Assembly: GCF_000565285.1 (NCBI RefSeq)
Contig: NZ_APVL01000005.1
Coordinates: forward strand, 124,001-188,000
DNA: 64,000 nucleotides
DNA from: Cytobacillus firmus DS1
GTDB lineage: Bacteria > Bacillota > Bacilli > Bacillales > Cytobacillaceae
Direction: 5' to 3'
Made by a program: the position numbers and the translations under genes
Notes under the pieces: model-generated
What the model saw: only the letters and a program-made list of their open reading frames with translations
What the model was told of the DNA's origin: nothing
Database searches by the model: none
Part shown: positions 55,186 to 64,000 of the stretch, in pieces
Position numbering within the stretch: position 1 is the first letter of the stretch
Layout: each line of letters opens with the position of its first letter

Positions 55186-55943
55186 TGCTGACGAAACGCA
55201 TCGTTCCCTGTCTGGATGTAAAGGACGGCCGTGTTGTAAAAGGGGTGCAATTTGTGCAGCTGCGTGATGCGGGAGACCCGGTTGAGCTTGCCCGGTTTTA
55301 TGATGGACAGGGAGCTGACGAGCTGGTCTTCCTCGATATCTCCGCTTCCCATGAAGGACGGAAAACAATGGTTGAGGTTGTGAAGGCTGTTGCGTCTGAG
55401 CTGGCCATTCCCTTTACTGTCGGCGGCGGGATTAACGCGCTGGAAGATATGAAGCGGATTTTGCGGGCAGGGGCTGATAAGGTTTCTCTCAATACGGCTG
55501 CCGTAAACAATCCCGGTTTAATTACAGAAGGGGCAAATTTCTTCGGGTCACAGTGCATCGTAGTTGCGATTGATGCCAAATACGATGAAGAGCTTGGTTC
55601 CTGGCGCGTGTATACACATGGCGGACGGACACCGACTGATCTGGAGGTTATCGCCTGGGCGCGTGAAGCGGCAGAGCGCGGCGCCGGAGAAATTTTACTG
55701 ACAAGCATGGATTCAGACGGAGAGAAAAAAGGCTTCGATATCAAGCTGACGAAAGCAGTCAGCGAGGCGGTTTCGATTCCGGTTATTGCTTCAGGCGGTG
55801 CCGGAAATGCCGATCACTTCGCTGAAGCATTTATCGATGGGAAAGCGGATGCCGCGCTGGCAGCATCGATTTTTCACTATAAAGAAACATCTGTGGCAGA
55901 AGTGAAATCTTATATTAAGGAAAAAGGGGTGTTGGTCCGATGA
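55185..55943 (+). CDS. hisF: imidazole glycerol phosphate synthase, cyclase subunit
   Basis: A 252-residue (beta/alpha)8 barrel partner of HisH. Motifs: [16 protein letters not shown] (catalytic Asp11), [24 protein letters not shown] and [15 protein letters not shown]. It makes IGP and AICAR. Confidence 0.97.
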   Translation: MLTKRIVPCLDVKDGRVVKGVQFVQLRDAGDPVELARFYDGQGADELVFLDISASHEGRKTMVEVVKAVASELAIPFTVGGGINALEDMKRILRAGADKVSLNTAAVNNPGLITEGANFFGSQCIVVAIDAKYDEELGSWRVYTHGGRTPTDLEVIAWAREAAERGAGEILLTSMDSDGEKKGFDIKLTKAVSEAVSIPVIASGGAGNADHFAEAFIDGKADAALAASIFHYKETSVAEVKSYIKEKGVLVR

Positions 55944-56584
55944 ATATCGATGGTGTAAAGTTTGACGAAAAGGGACTGATCCCTGCTGTTGTGCAAGATG
56001 CGAAAACAAAAGAGGTATTAACGTTAGCCTATATGAATCGGGAATCTCTTTTAAAATCCGCGGAAACAGGGGAAACCTGGTTTTTCAGCCGTTCCCGCAA
56101 TGAGCTGTGGCACAAAGGAGCAACAAGCGGAAATACGCAGAAAATTGTTGAAATGAAGCTTGACTGTGACCAGGATGCCATTGTGGTCCTGGTTGAACCA
56201 GCCGGGCCTGCCTGTCACAATGGAACAGTCAGCTGCTTTGAAGAAAGAGTATACGGGGAAGAGTCAGGCGGCTTATCTGACTACGAAATCCTTTATGCAC
56301 TTGAAAAGGTCATTGAAGAACGCGAAAAGACACGCCCAGAAGGAGCCTACACAACCTATCTTTTTGAAAAAGGAGTGGATAAAATCCTGAAGAAGGTCGG
56401 CGAAGAATCCGCAGAAGTCATCATCGCTGCGAAAAACCGTGATAAGGACGAACTTAAATGGGAAGCGGCTGACCTGATTTATCACCTGATGGTACTGCTG
56501 CGCGAGCAGGAGGTGCCTTTTAGCGAAGTCTTGAAAGTGCTTAATAAACGGCATGAAAAGAAAAATGAACCGGCCTCCGAATAG
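55940..56584 (+). CDS. hisI: bifunctional PRA-CH/PRA-PH (HisIE)
   Basis: A 214-residue fusion for steps 2 and 3. The N-terminal cyclohydrolase has [24 protein letters not shown] and Zn/Mg ligands in LDCDQDA and [12 protein letters not shown]. The C-terminal pyrophosphohydrolase (about 115-214) has the MazG-like helix [16 protein letters not shown]. It overlaps hisF by four bases and ends the operon at a terminator. Confidence 0.97.
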   Translation: MNIDGVKFDEKGLIPAVVQDAKTKEVLTLAYMNRESLLKSAETGETWFFSRSRNELWHKGATSGNTQKIVEMKLDCDQDAIVVLVEPAGPACHNGTVSCFEERVYGEESGGLSDYEILYALEKVIEEREKTRPEGAYTTYLFEKGVDKILKKVGEESAEVIIAAKNRDKDELKWEAADLIYHLMVLLREQEVPFSEVLKVLNKRHEKKNEPASE

Positions 56585-56597
56585 GGAGGGCGGTTTT
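56569..56597 (+). terminator. terminator of the his operon
   Basis: ACCG-CCTCC pairs with GGAGG-CGGT (one internal mismatch) followed by TTTTC. The left arm lies in the last hisI codons. Confidence 0.75.
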
Positions 56598-56610
56598 CTG
56601 CTTAACTGTA

Positions 56611-56673
56611 AGATAAATTCTCGAAGATGCGAGATAAATTTTAGAACATGTTAGATAAAAGAAGGATTATGCC
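56611..56673. repeat. three degenerate 21-bp tandem repeats
   Basis: Three consecutive 21-base units start AGATAAATTCTC, AGATAAATTTTA and AGATAAAAGAAG, with an ATG-like step in each. They lie just after the his terminator. The rest of the gap to yvcD (56674-56850) is G/C-rich then A/T-rich and shows nothing further. Confidence 0.6.
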
Positions 56674-56856
56674 ATCCTCTCTAGGCCGCCGCTACCACCT
56701 GCCGCCAAGCTGCCAAGATATTACCGACCTTTAACACCAGCACCGCTAACCCACCGCAACAACCCTTTAAAACATAACCGCAATAAGATTTCCAATAAAA
56801 AATTACGATTGGAAATAGTATTGTCATTTCATCCCTTCTCCACAGGCTTGTTCGTG

Positions 56857-56865
56857 TGATATACT
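56857..56865 (+). promoter_or_regulatory. extended -10 promoter of yvcD
   Basis: TGATATACT gives TG-N-TATACT (56860-56865), about 30 bases before the yvcD start. The -35 is poor. Confidence 0.5.
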
Positions 56866-56896
56866 ACTTTAGTTACTAACATTTATGGAGGATTTC

Positions 56897-58396
56897 ATGA
56901 GTAAAGACTCTAAAGCTAGACACCAAAAGGGAAAGTTACTGTCATTTATCCCGAATGGTGAGTACTATTTTTCCAAAGGGATTAAGTCGTACCACCGCAG
57001 GGATTTTCATAAAGCGAAGAAATATTTAATGCGGGCTATGCAGCTTGAGCCGGGTGAACCGATGATTGTCTGCCAGCTTGCGATTGTTCATTCAGAAATG
57101 GGTGAGTATCAGGAGTCGAATCAGCTGCTCCATATGATATTGGAAGAGCTTGATGAGGATATGTCGGAATGCCATTATTTCCTTGCCAACAACTATGCTC
57201 ATATGGGCCTTTTCAAAGATGCTTACACGCATGCCAATACCTATCTTGATTTGGATCGGGACGGAGAGTTTACGGAAGATACAGAGGATCTGCTGGAGCT
57301 TCTTACGCTTGAAGCGGATGATTTGGATGACGAGCTGTACGAGCAGGATGATTTGATTACGAAGCAGGAACATGCACGGGAATTGCTGGAGTCCGGCCAT
57401 TTTCCAAAAGCGGTTGAGATTCTGAACTCTGTTATTGATGAGTATCCGGAGTATTGGTCCGCATACAATAATTTGGCCCTGGCATATTTTTACCTGGGAG
57501 AAGTACAAAAGGCGGCAGATATTTTAGAGAAGGTACTGGAAGAAAATCCGGGCAATCTCCATGCTCTTTGCAACAAGCTGGTCTTTGCTTTTTACGAACG
57601 GGATTTCCGGCAGGTGCGCCTGTTAAAAGAGGCTCTGAAAAAAATAAAGCCGCTTTCGGTTGAACACCAGTTCAAGCTTGGTGCCACTTTTGCTTTGACC
57701 GGCGAGTATGAGGCTTCCTTTGCATGGCTTCGCAAGCTTCAGAAGAAAGGCTTTGAAGGGGACGGACCATTTTATTACTGGCTATCCTATTCCGCCTATT
57801 TTACAGGCCGCGAAGAGCTGGCGAAATCAGCATGGAAAAAAGCCGTTGAGATTAATCCGGAAAAAGAAGGCTTCGAGCCCTGGAACGATGAAAAAGTAAC
57901 CAGCAGCGGCTTTGAAGACCATTATTCATCCATTCTAAAAAAGCTGGAAAGTGACTATATAGAAGAGCGGCTATTCGGCCTCTTCCTTACTTCAGTATCC
58001 AGCAGGAGAGATGAAATACTCACCTCTGAAGCGATTGTACGAAACAATAAGTTTTCAGCCATGGAGAAGGATTATCTTTCTTTCGTTAAAACAGAGCAGG
58101 AAGCGCCTGCTCAGGTTCAGGCTGCACACGAAACAGCCCAGCTGTTTTATGAAAACTACAATCCGATCGGCACGGTGGAAGCCGGACTATATTTAATGTG
58201 GTTTACTATTTTTGCAGAATTGACAAATAACCGGCAGAATATTAAAAACAAAAACGCCTGGGCAGCAGCGATTGAGTATGTCTGGCATAAGCTTCGGAAC
58301 GAAAAGATTTCCCAGTCAAAAATTGCAGGAAGATACGGAATTTCCGCTTCGACAATGGGCAAATATGTAAAATCGGTGAACGACCGCCTTCAGTGA
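56897..58396 (+). CDS. yvcD: YvcD-like tetratricopeptide repeat protein
   Basis: A 499-residue protein made of TPR helices (for example KGIKSYHRRDFHKAKKYL near 25, YWSAYNNLALAYFYLGE near 190). The last ~70 residues end in a short helix-turn-helix-like segment (QSKIAGRYGISASTMGKYVKSV). TPR domains mediate protein contacts; the partner is unknown. ATG 56897 follows TGGAGGA; an ATG at 56885 overlaps that site. Position before trxB matches B. subtilis. Confidence 0.88.
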   Translation: MSKDSKARHQKGKLLSFIPNGEYYFSKGIKSYHRRDFHKAKKYLMRAMQLEPGEPMIVCQLAIVHSEMGEYQESNQLLHMILEELDEDMSECHYFLANNYAHMGLFKDAYTHANTYLDLDRDGEFTEDTEDLLELLTLEADDLDDELYEQDDLITKQEHARELLESGHFPKAVEILNSVIDEYPEYWSAYNNLALAYFYLGEVQKAADILEKVLEENPGNLHALCNKLVFAFYERDFRQVRLLKEALKKIKPLSVEHQFKLGATFALTGEYEASFAWLRKLQKKGFEGDGPFYYWLSYSAYFTGREELAKSAWKKAVEINPEKEGFEPWNDEKVTSSGFEDHYSSILKKLESDYIEERLFGLFLTSVSSRRDEILTSEAIVRNNKFSAMEKDYLSFVKTEQEAPAQVQAAHETAQLFYENYNPIGTVEAGLYLMWFTIFAELTNNRQNIKNKNAWAAAIEYVWHKLRNEKISQSKIAGRYGISASTMGKYVKSVNDRLQ

Positions 58397-58517
58397 GCAG
58401 ATATTTGGACGAAACACGTGCCAATTTTATAGGATAACAGTAAGAAGGTCATACTATAATATGCGTACTTATAAAGCGTTTTATTAATTACTGGATTTCT
58501 GATTACTGAAGGAGTGA

Positions 58518-59474
<957 letters not shown>

Positions 59475-59615
59475 TTTTTTAGAAAAAAAAGCCACCGGTT
59501 GAAAAGATTTACAAAAAGTAATGGGGTTTTAATTCTCCTGTAACCTTGATGAAATAAATTTCGGGTAGTATAGGAATAGAAATTGACCCCCTTTTAAAGA
59601 TATAATCCTTTTTAA

Positions 59616-59646
59616 AGCACAGGCCCATGCCTGTGCTCTTTTTTTT
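59616..59646 (+). terminator. Rho-independent terminator after trxB
   Basis: AGCACAGGC-(4)-GCCTGTGCT followed by CTTTTTTTT, in the middle of the ~340-base gap between trxB and the nudix gene. I see no gene in that gap. Confidence 0.87.
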
Positions 59647-59817
59647 CGTAAATACAGTATGTTTTGAAGAAGTTTTTTGGAAATCTGTATTCATTGTGGC
59701 TCTAAGACAAAAATAGTATAATAAAATGAATAAGAAAAGCACGTTAGCCAGCCTTTACTTTTAGCGATTACATGAAAAAGGCGGCAGCGGCATGATTTTG
59801 GAAATTAGAGGTGAAAT

Positions 59818-60279
59818 GTGTTGCAGCGAGTCACGAACTGTGTGTTACTGAAAGACGATAAAGTATTGCTTTTGCAAAAGCCGAGAAGAGGCTGGTGGGT
59901 GGCTCCGGGCGGAAAGATGGAGCCGGGTGAATCAGTGAGGGACTCGTGCATCCGTGAGTTCAGGGAAGAAACAGGCATCTATCTGCGCAATCCGAATATT
60001 AAAGGCATCTTTACGTTCATCATGAAGGATGGCGAAAAGGTTGTACAGGAGTGGATGATGTTTACTTTTCTGGCTACAGCTTCTGATGGGCTGAACCTGG
60101 ATGAATCAGAGGAAGGCAAGCTTCGCTGGCATCCGTTTTCAGAGATAAAGAATCTGCCGATGGCAGCCGGTGATTCGCATATTCTGGAGTATATGATTCA
60201 TGGCCAGGGAATGATTTATGGAACGTTTACGTATACGCCGGATTTTGAATTGCTTAGTTACAGGCTGGATCCAAGCTGA
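59818..60279 (+). CDS. yvcI: nudix hydrolase (YvcI-like)
   Basis: A 153-residue nudix enzyme with box GGKMEPGESVRDSCIREFREETGI (consensus GX5EX7REUXEEXGU, about residues 37-59). It hydrolyses a nucleoside diphosphate linked to another group; the substrate is unknown. Starts are GTG 59818 or TTG 59821; TTG has the better distance from GAGGTGA. First gene of the yvcI-rapZ-glmR-whiA-crh cluster. Confidence 0.92.
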   Translation: MLQRVTNCVLLKDDKVLLLQKPRRGWWVAPGGKMEPGESVRDSCIREFREETGIYLRNPNIKGIFTFIMKDGEKVVQEWMMFTFLATASDGLNLDESEEGKLRWHPFSEIKNLPMAAGDSHILEYMIHGQGMIYGTFTYTPDFELLSYRLDPS

Positions 60280-60306
60280 ATTTGACAGAAACAGGGGGAA
60301 ATAAAA

Positions 60307-61200
60307 ATGAGTACGGGTGCAGTTAATGATACTCAAATGGTGATTATTACGGGAATGTCCGGGGCAGGGAAAACAGTAGCCATCCAAAGCTTTGAAGATC
60401 TTGGCTTCTTCTGTGTAGACAATTTGCCGCCGACGCTGCTTCCTAAATTCCTTGAACTGATGAAGGAATCCGGGAATAAAATGAATAAAGTGGCATTGGT
60501 GATGGATTTGCGCGGCCGTGAGTTTTTTGACCACCTGTTTAAAGCGCTCGATGAATTGTCCGAGACATCCTGGGTCACTCCGCAGATTTTATATCTTGAT
60601 GCCGATGATTCGACACTTGTCAGAAGATATAAAGAAACAAGACGATTCCATCCCCTTGCACCATCAGGATTGCCTCTTGAAGGCATCAAGCTTGAACGGG
60701 AGCTGCTCGAGGAATTAAAAGGCAGGGCCCGGCTGATTTATAATACATCACAAATGAAACCGAGGGAATTGCGCGAGAAAATTCTTACGGAATTCTCATT
60801 GAATAAAAAAACCATATTTACGGTTAACGTCATGTCTTTTGGCTTTAAGCATGGAATTCCGATTGATGCGGATCTGGTATTCGATGTCCGGTTCCTTCCG
60901 AATCCCCATTATATTGAGCATATGAGGCCGAAGACAGGATTAGATGAAGAGGTATCGGGCTATGTGCTTAAATGGACTGAAACCAGTAAATTTCTTGAGA
61001 AGGTTACGGAGCTGCTGAGCTTTATGCTTCCGCATTATAAGCGGGAAGGAAAGGCTCAATTGGTGGTGGCAATTGGCTGTACGGGAGGCCAGCACCGTTC
61101 AGTAGCTCTGACGGAATATATTGCAGACTACTTCAGCAAGGAATACAATACGGTAATTACCCACCGTGACATCGACAGGAGAAAGGAAAACATCAAATGA
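60307..61200 (+). CDS. rapZ: RapZ/YvcJ nucleotide-binding protein
   Basis: A 297-residue P-loop protein with Walker [14 protein letters not shown] (about 16-28) and the C-terminal block [10 protein letters not shown] (about 258-267) that binds amino-sugar phosphate or RNA in E. coli RapZ. The B. subtilis YvcJ has GTPase activity and influences competence. The start ATG 60307 follows GGGGGAAATAAAA. It overlaps glmR by four bases. Confidence 0.94.
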   Translation: MSTGAVNDTQMVIITGMSGAGKTVAIQSFEDLGFFCVDNLPPTLLPKFLELMKESGNKMNKVALVMDLRGREFFDHLFKALDELSETSWVTPQILYLDADDSTLVRRYKETRRFHPLAPSGLPLEGIKLERELLEELKGRARLIYNTSQMKPRELREKILTEFSLNKKTIFTVNVMSFGFKHGIPIDADLVFDVRFLPNPHYIEHMRPKTGLDEEVSGYVLKWTETSKFLEKVTELLSFMLPHYKREGKAQLVVAIGCTGGQHRSVALTEYIADYFSKEYNTVITHRDIDRRKENIK

Positions 61201-62174
61201 ACCGACAGCCAAGAATCGTCATCATCGGCGGAGGAACCGGGCTGCCTGTCCTCTTAAGGGGATTGAAGCAGTACCCTGTTGATATTACTGCCATTGTGAC
61301 AGTAGCCGACGACGGCGGCAGCTCAGGAAGATTGCGAAATGATCTTCATATCCCGCCGCCCGGTGACATCCGCAATGTGCTGGCCGCTCTTTCAGACGTA
61401 GAGCCTCTCATTGAGGAGATGTTCCAGCACCGCTTTGCGACATCCAATGAATTGTCCGGGCACTCGCTTGGCAATTTAATTCTCGCGGCAATGACCTCGA
61501 TTACAGGAAACTTTGTTCATGCGATCCAGGAAATGAGCAAGGTGTTAAACGTAAGAGGAAAGGTGCTGCCGGCTGCTAACCAGAGTGTGGTCCTTCATGC
61601 TGAAATGGAAGACGGGACCATCGTATCGGGAGAATCAAAGATTCCTTATTCCGGCAAAAAAATTAAGCGGGTATTTTTAACTCCTAAAAATATTAAAGCT
61701 CTGCCTGAATCACTGCAGGCAATCAGACAGGCTGATATGATCATTATTGGGCCTGGAAGTTTATATACCAGTATTCTTCCGAATCTGCTTGTCCCTAAGC
61801 TGGGAAGGGAAGTCTGTCATTCGAAAGCGAAAAAGGTGTATATATGCAATTTAATGACACAGGCAGGCGAGACGCTCGACTATACAGCAAGCGATCATGT
61901 AAAAGCACTCTATGATCATATGAGCTGTGCTTTTATCAATACCATCCTGGTAAATAATGAAGAAATTCCTCCCCAAATTCAGGAGCGGTACAGCGAGGAA
62001 ATGGCAAGGCCTGTTGTGTATGATACAGGTGCTTTAGCCGAATTGGGCCTTGATATTATGCACGGTGAAATTGTCAGCCATGAAGGCGGGATCATTCGAC
62101 ATGATACAAAAGAAGTCGCCCAAATGCTTTATAATTTAATTTTGCATGAAACCAATAGGCGTTTTAACGCGTAA
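61197..62174 (+). CDS. glmR: gluconeogenesis factor GlmR (YvcK)
   Basis: A 325-residue CofD-like UDP-sugar-binding protein. Motifs [14 protein letters not shown] (about 11-24) and [12 protein letters not shown], with [13 protein letters not shown]. In B. subtilis GlmR stimulates GlmS to direct carbon into peptidoglycan precursors and is itself controlled by UDP-GlcNAc. Overlaps rapZ and precedes whiA. Confidence 0.95.
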   Translation: MNRQPRIVIIGGGTGLPVLLRGLKQYPVDITAIVTVADDGGSSGRLRNDLHIPPPGDIRNVLAALSDVEPLIEEMFQHRFATSNELSGHSLGNLILAAMTSITGNFVHAIQEMSKVLNVRGKVLPAANQSVVLHAEMEDGTIVSGESKIPYSGKKIKRVFLTPKNIKALPESLQAIRQADMIIIGPGSLYTSILPNLLVPKLGREVCHSKAKKVYICNLMTQAGETLDYTASDHVKALYDHMSCAFINTILVNNEEIPPQIQERYSEEMARPVVYDTGALAELGLDIMHGEIVSHEGGIIRHDTKEVAQMLYNLILHETNRRFNA

Positions 62175-62292
62175 TATAAAGATGTAAAAGGGCTTTTGAC
62201 AGTAAAAAATAAACTGTGCATACGTTTGCTCAGTGAAGAATATCTTTTTATATGTCTCTGGTTTAGCACTTTTACGGATAGGGGGTGAAGGG

Positions 62293-63243
62293 ATGTCTTT
62301 CGCTTCGGAAACGAAAAAAGAATTGACGAACCTGGAATTAAAAGACTGCTGCGGCAAAGCGGAATTGTCCGCCTTGATCCGGATGAATGGTTCACTTTCT
62401 TTTTCCAGCCGGAAATTGATTGTGGATATTCAGACGGAGAATGCAGCCATTGCACGAAGGATTTACACACTGATTAAAAGGAATTACAGCGTTCAGGTCG
62501 AGCTGCTGGTCCGGAAAAAAATGCGGCTGAAAAAGAACAATGTATATATTGTCAGGCTGTCAGAACAGGCCAGCATGATTCTTGATGACCTGAAAATTTT
62601 AAGTGAGGGATTCGTATTTACTCACGATATCTCTAAAGAGCTCATAAAAAAGAAATGCTGTAAGCGTTCTTATCTGCGCGGTGCATTCCTCGCCGGGGGA
62701 TCGGTTAATAATCCGGAAACCTCCTCCTATCATCTGGAGATCGCTTCACTTTACAAAGAGCATAACGACTCCCTTTGTGAACTGATGAATACGTTTGGAC
62801 TGAACAGCAAAACGCTTGAACGGAAAAAAGGCTATATCACGTATTTAAAGGAAGCCGAAAAAATAACTGAATTCCTGAATATTATCGGGGCACATGCATC
62901 TCTGCTCCGGTTTGAAGATATCCGGATTGTCCGCGATATGAGAAACTCGGTCAATCGACTCGTGAATTGTGAAACAGCGAACTTGAACAAAACAATCGGG
63001 GCTGCCTTGCGCCAAGTGGAGAATATCCGGTTTATTGACCAGACAGTTGGACTTCAGGTTCTGCCTGACAAACTGAGGGAAATTGCTGAATTGCGTGTAG
63101 CATACCAGGATGTCACCTTAAAGGAGCTTGGGGAAATGGTTTCAGGCGGAAATATCAGCAAATCAGGCATTAATCACAGATTAAGAAAAATAGACGAAAT
63201 CGCTGAGAAACTCAGGGCAGGAAGCACCATAGATGCTCACTGA
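62293..63243 (+). CDS. whiA: DNA-binding protein WhiA
   Basis: A 316-residue protein (same length as in B. subtilis) with an N-terminal degenerate LAGLIDADG homing-endonuclease fold (for example [22 protein letters not shown], about 120-141) and a C-terminal helix-turn-helix. It acts in cell division and chromosome segregation in Bacillus. ATG 62293 is preferred because GGGGGTGA lies upstream; an in-frame ATG at 62233 lacks a site. Confidence 0.95.
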   Translation: MSFASETKKELTNLELKDCCGKAELSALIRMNGSLSFSSRKLIVDIQTENAAIARRIYTLIKRNYSVQVELLVRKKMRLKKNNVYIVRLSEQASMILDDLKILSEGFVFTHDISKELIKKKCCKRSYLRGAFLAGGSVNNPETSSYHLEIASLYKEHNDSLCELMNTFGLNSKTLERKKGYITYLKEAEKITEFLNIIGAHASLLRFEDIRIVRDMRNSVNRLVNCETANLNKTIGAALRQVENIRFIDQTVGLQVLPDKLREIAELRVAYQDVTLKELGEMVSGGNISKSGINHRLRKIDEIAEKLRAGSTIDAH

Positions 63244-63272
63244 CAGAGGCATCAGCAGGGAGGAGATATAAA

Positions 63273-63530
63273 ATGGCAGAGAAACAGGTAGAAGTTAAGC
63301 TAAAGACAGGATTGCAGGCCCGCCCGGCGGCATTGTTCGTACAGGAGGCCAATCGGTTCTCATCCGATATTTTCCTGGAGAAGGATGGAAAGAAGGTAAA
63401 TGCGAAAAGCATTATGGGGCTAATGAGCCTTGCTGTAAGCTCAGGATCAGTCATTACCCTGAAGGCTGAGGGGAACGACGAAAACGAAGCTCTCGAAGCA
63501 CTTGCAAACTATATTCAGAAGGAAAATTAA
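63273..63530 (+). CDS. crh: Crh, catabolite-repression HPr-like protein
   Basis: An 85-residue HPr paralogue. The PTS-active His15 is replaced by Gln (TGLQARPAA), while regulatory Ser46 is kept (AKSIMGLMSL). HprK phosphorylates it and Crh(Ser-P) is a CcpA co-repressor. GGGAGGAG lies before the ATG. It completes the regulatory triad with hprK and the cre site at murP. Confidence 0.96.
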   Translation: MAEKQVEVKLKTGLQARPAALFVQEANRFSSDIFLEKDGKKVNAKSIMGLMSLAVSSGSVITLKAEGNDENEALEALANYIQKEN

Positions 63531-63533
63531 AAC

Positions 63534-63567
63534 AACTCGCATCGGGAAGATGCGAGTTGTTTTTTTG
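63534..63567. terminator. bidirectional terminator between crh and clpP
   Basis: AACTCGCATC-(5)-GATGCGAGTT with G then TTTTTTT on the plus side and A-rich sequence on the other. Confidence 0.88.
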
Positions 63568-63573
63568 CGTCTT

Positions 63574-64000
63574 TTATTTATCCTTTTTCTCATCCAAGGA
63601 GTTTCTGGAAATGATCTGGTCAACCAAACCGTATTCAAGAGCTCTTTCAGCTGTCATAAAATTATCGCGGTCTGTGTCTTTTGCAATAACTTCAAGCGGC
63701 TGTCCAGTGCGCTCTGAAAGGATAGTGTTTAATTTTTCGCGAAGGAAAAGGATGCGCTTAGCGGCGATTTCAATTTCAGTCGCCTGACCCTGTGCACCGC
63801 CAAGTGGCTGGTGAATCATAACCTCAGCATTTGGAAGAGCAAAACGCTTTCCTTTTTCACCTGCAGCAAGAAGGAATGCACCCATTGATGCCGCCATACC
63901 GATACAAATGGTTTGTACCTTCGGCTTGATGAATTGCATCGTATCATAAATAGCCATACCAGCTGTAATGCTTCCGCCAGGGCTATTAATGTAAATGGAA
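63574..64000 (-). CDS. clpP: ATP-dependent Clp protease proteolytic subunit (partial, 5' end beyond window)
   Basis: About 142 C-terminal residues of ClpP are visible and the frame stays open to the window edge (upstream residues read [14 protein letters not shown]). The catalytic Ser is in MAASMGAF, His in [12 protein letters not shown] and Asp in DTDRDNFM. ClpP forms the tetradecameric protease working with ClpC, ClpE and ClpX. The ORF begins outside the window; ATG 63957 is internal. Position after crh matches B. subtilis. Confidence 0.96.
   Translation of the reverse strand, partial: SIYINSPGGSITAGMAIYDTMQFIKPKVQTICIGMAASMGAFLLAAGEKGKRFALPNAEVMIHQPLGGAQGQATEIEIAAKRILFLREKLNTILSERTGQPLEVIAKDTDRDNFMTAERALEYGLVDQIISRNSLDEKKDK

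Noticed and set aside
59509-59742. 77-codon minus-strand frame in the trxB-nudix gap
   Set aside because: It spans the trxB terminator, has no ribosome binding site and no recognisable domain.

Overview
The window looks like chromosome of a low-to-moderate GC, spore-forming Bacillus-type Firmicute (Cytobacillus/Bacillus-like). Evidence: an alpha/beta small acid-soluble spore protein, Gram-positive ribosome binding sites with frequent TTG/GTG starts, SAM-I riboswitches, a Gram-positive LexA box, and a gene order from csbA-uvrBA through yvlABCD, nagABR, hprK-lgt-yvoD-ppaX-yvoF, the his operon and yvcD-trxB-yvcI-rapZ-glmR-whiA-crh-clpP that matches the Bacillus subtilis uvrB-clpP region. No rRNA, tRNA, prophage, transposase or CRISPR array was seen.

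Region 1 (about 0.2-22.8 kb) is an unusually dense signalling region. It holds a MHYT-PAS hybrid histidine kinase, an EAL / RsbW-like ATPase / FapA / STAS operon behind a sigma-D-like promoter, an orphan LytTR response regulator, a GGDEF-EAL protein followed by a PilZ protein, a PAS-GGDEF cyclase and a lone STAS protein. It also holds a minus-strand operon controlled by a c-di-GMP-I (GEMM-I) riboswitch with its own terminator. That operon encodes STAS, PP2C phosphatase, a 29-codon hydrophobic peptide ending in Pro-Trp-Trp-Trp, a DUF5317-like membrane protein, and a membrane HD-GYP protein fused to an RsbW-like ATPase. Together these look like a partner-switching circuit wired to c-di-GMP. This is the best candidate in the window for an undescribed system. 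An AI-2E family permease, an NRDE protein and a PAS histidine kinase complete the region.

Region 2 (23-27.3 kb) is a methionine uptake operon, metN-metI-metQ plus an M20 hydrolase, behind two tandem SAM-I riboswitches. Region 3 (27.3-38.2 kb) carries the SASP gene, csbA, the SOS-controlled uvrBA genes, a few poorly known genes, and yvlABCD-type membrane/envelope genes interrupted by dispersed repeats.

Region 4 (38.2-45.5 kb, minus strand) carries a cell-wall amidase and an amino-sugar salvage block: nagR-nagB-nagA and murQ-mupG-murP. Both transcription units have promoters whose -35 boxes lie inside NagR-like operators. The mur promoter also carries a consensus CcpA site, so GlcNAc and MurNAc catabolism appear to be one regulon.

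Region 5 (45.6-64 kb) is conserved core: hprK, lgt, yvoD, ppaX, yvoF, the complete eight-gene hisZGDBHAFI operon, then yvcD, trxB, a nudix hydrolase, rapZ, glmR, whiA, crh and a clpP gene cut by the window end. At least two families of dispersed intergenic repeats and two sets of 21-bp degenerate tandem repeats lie between genes.
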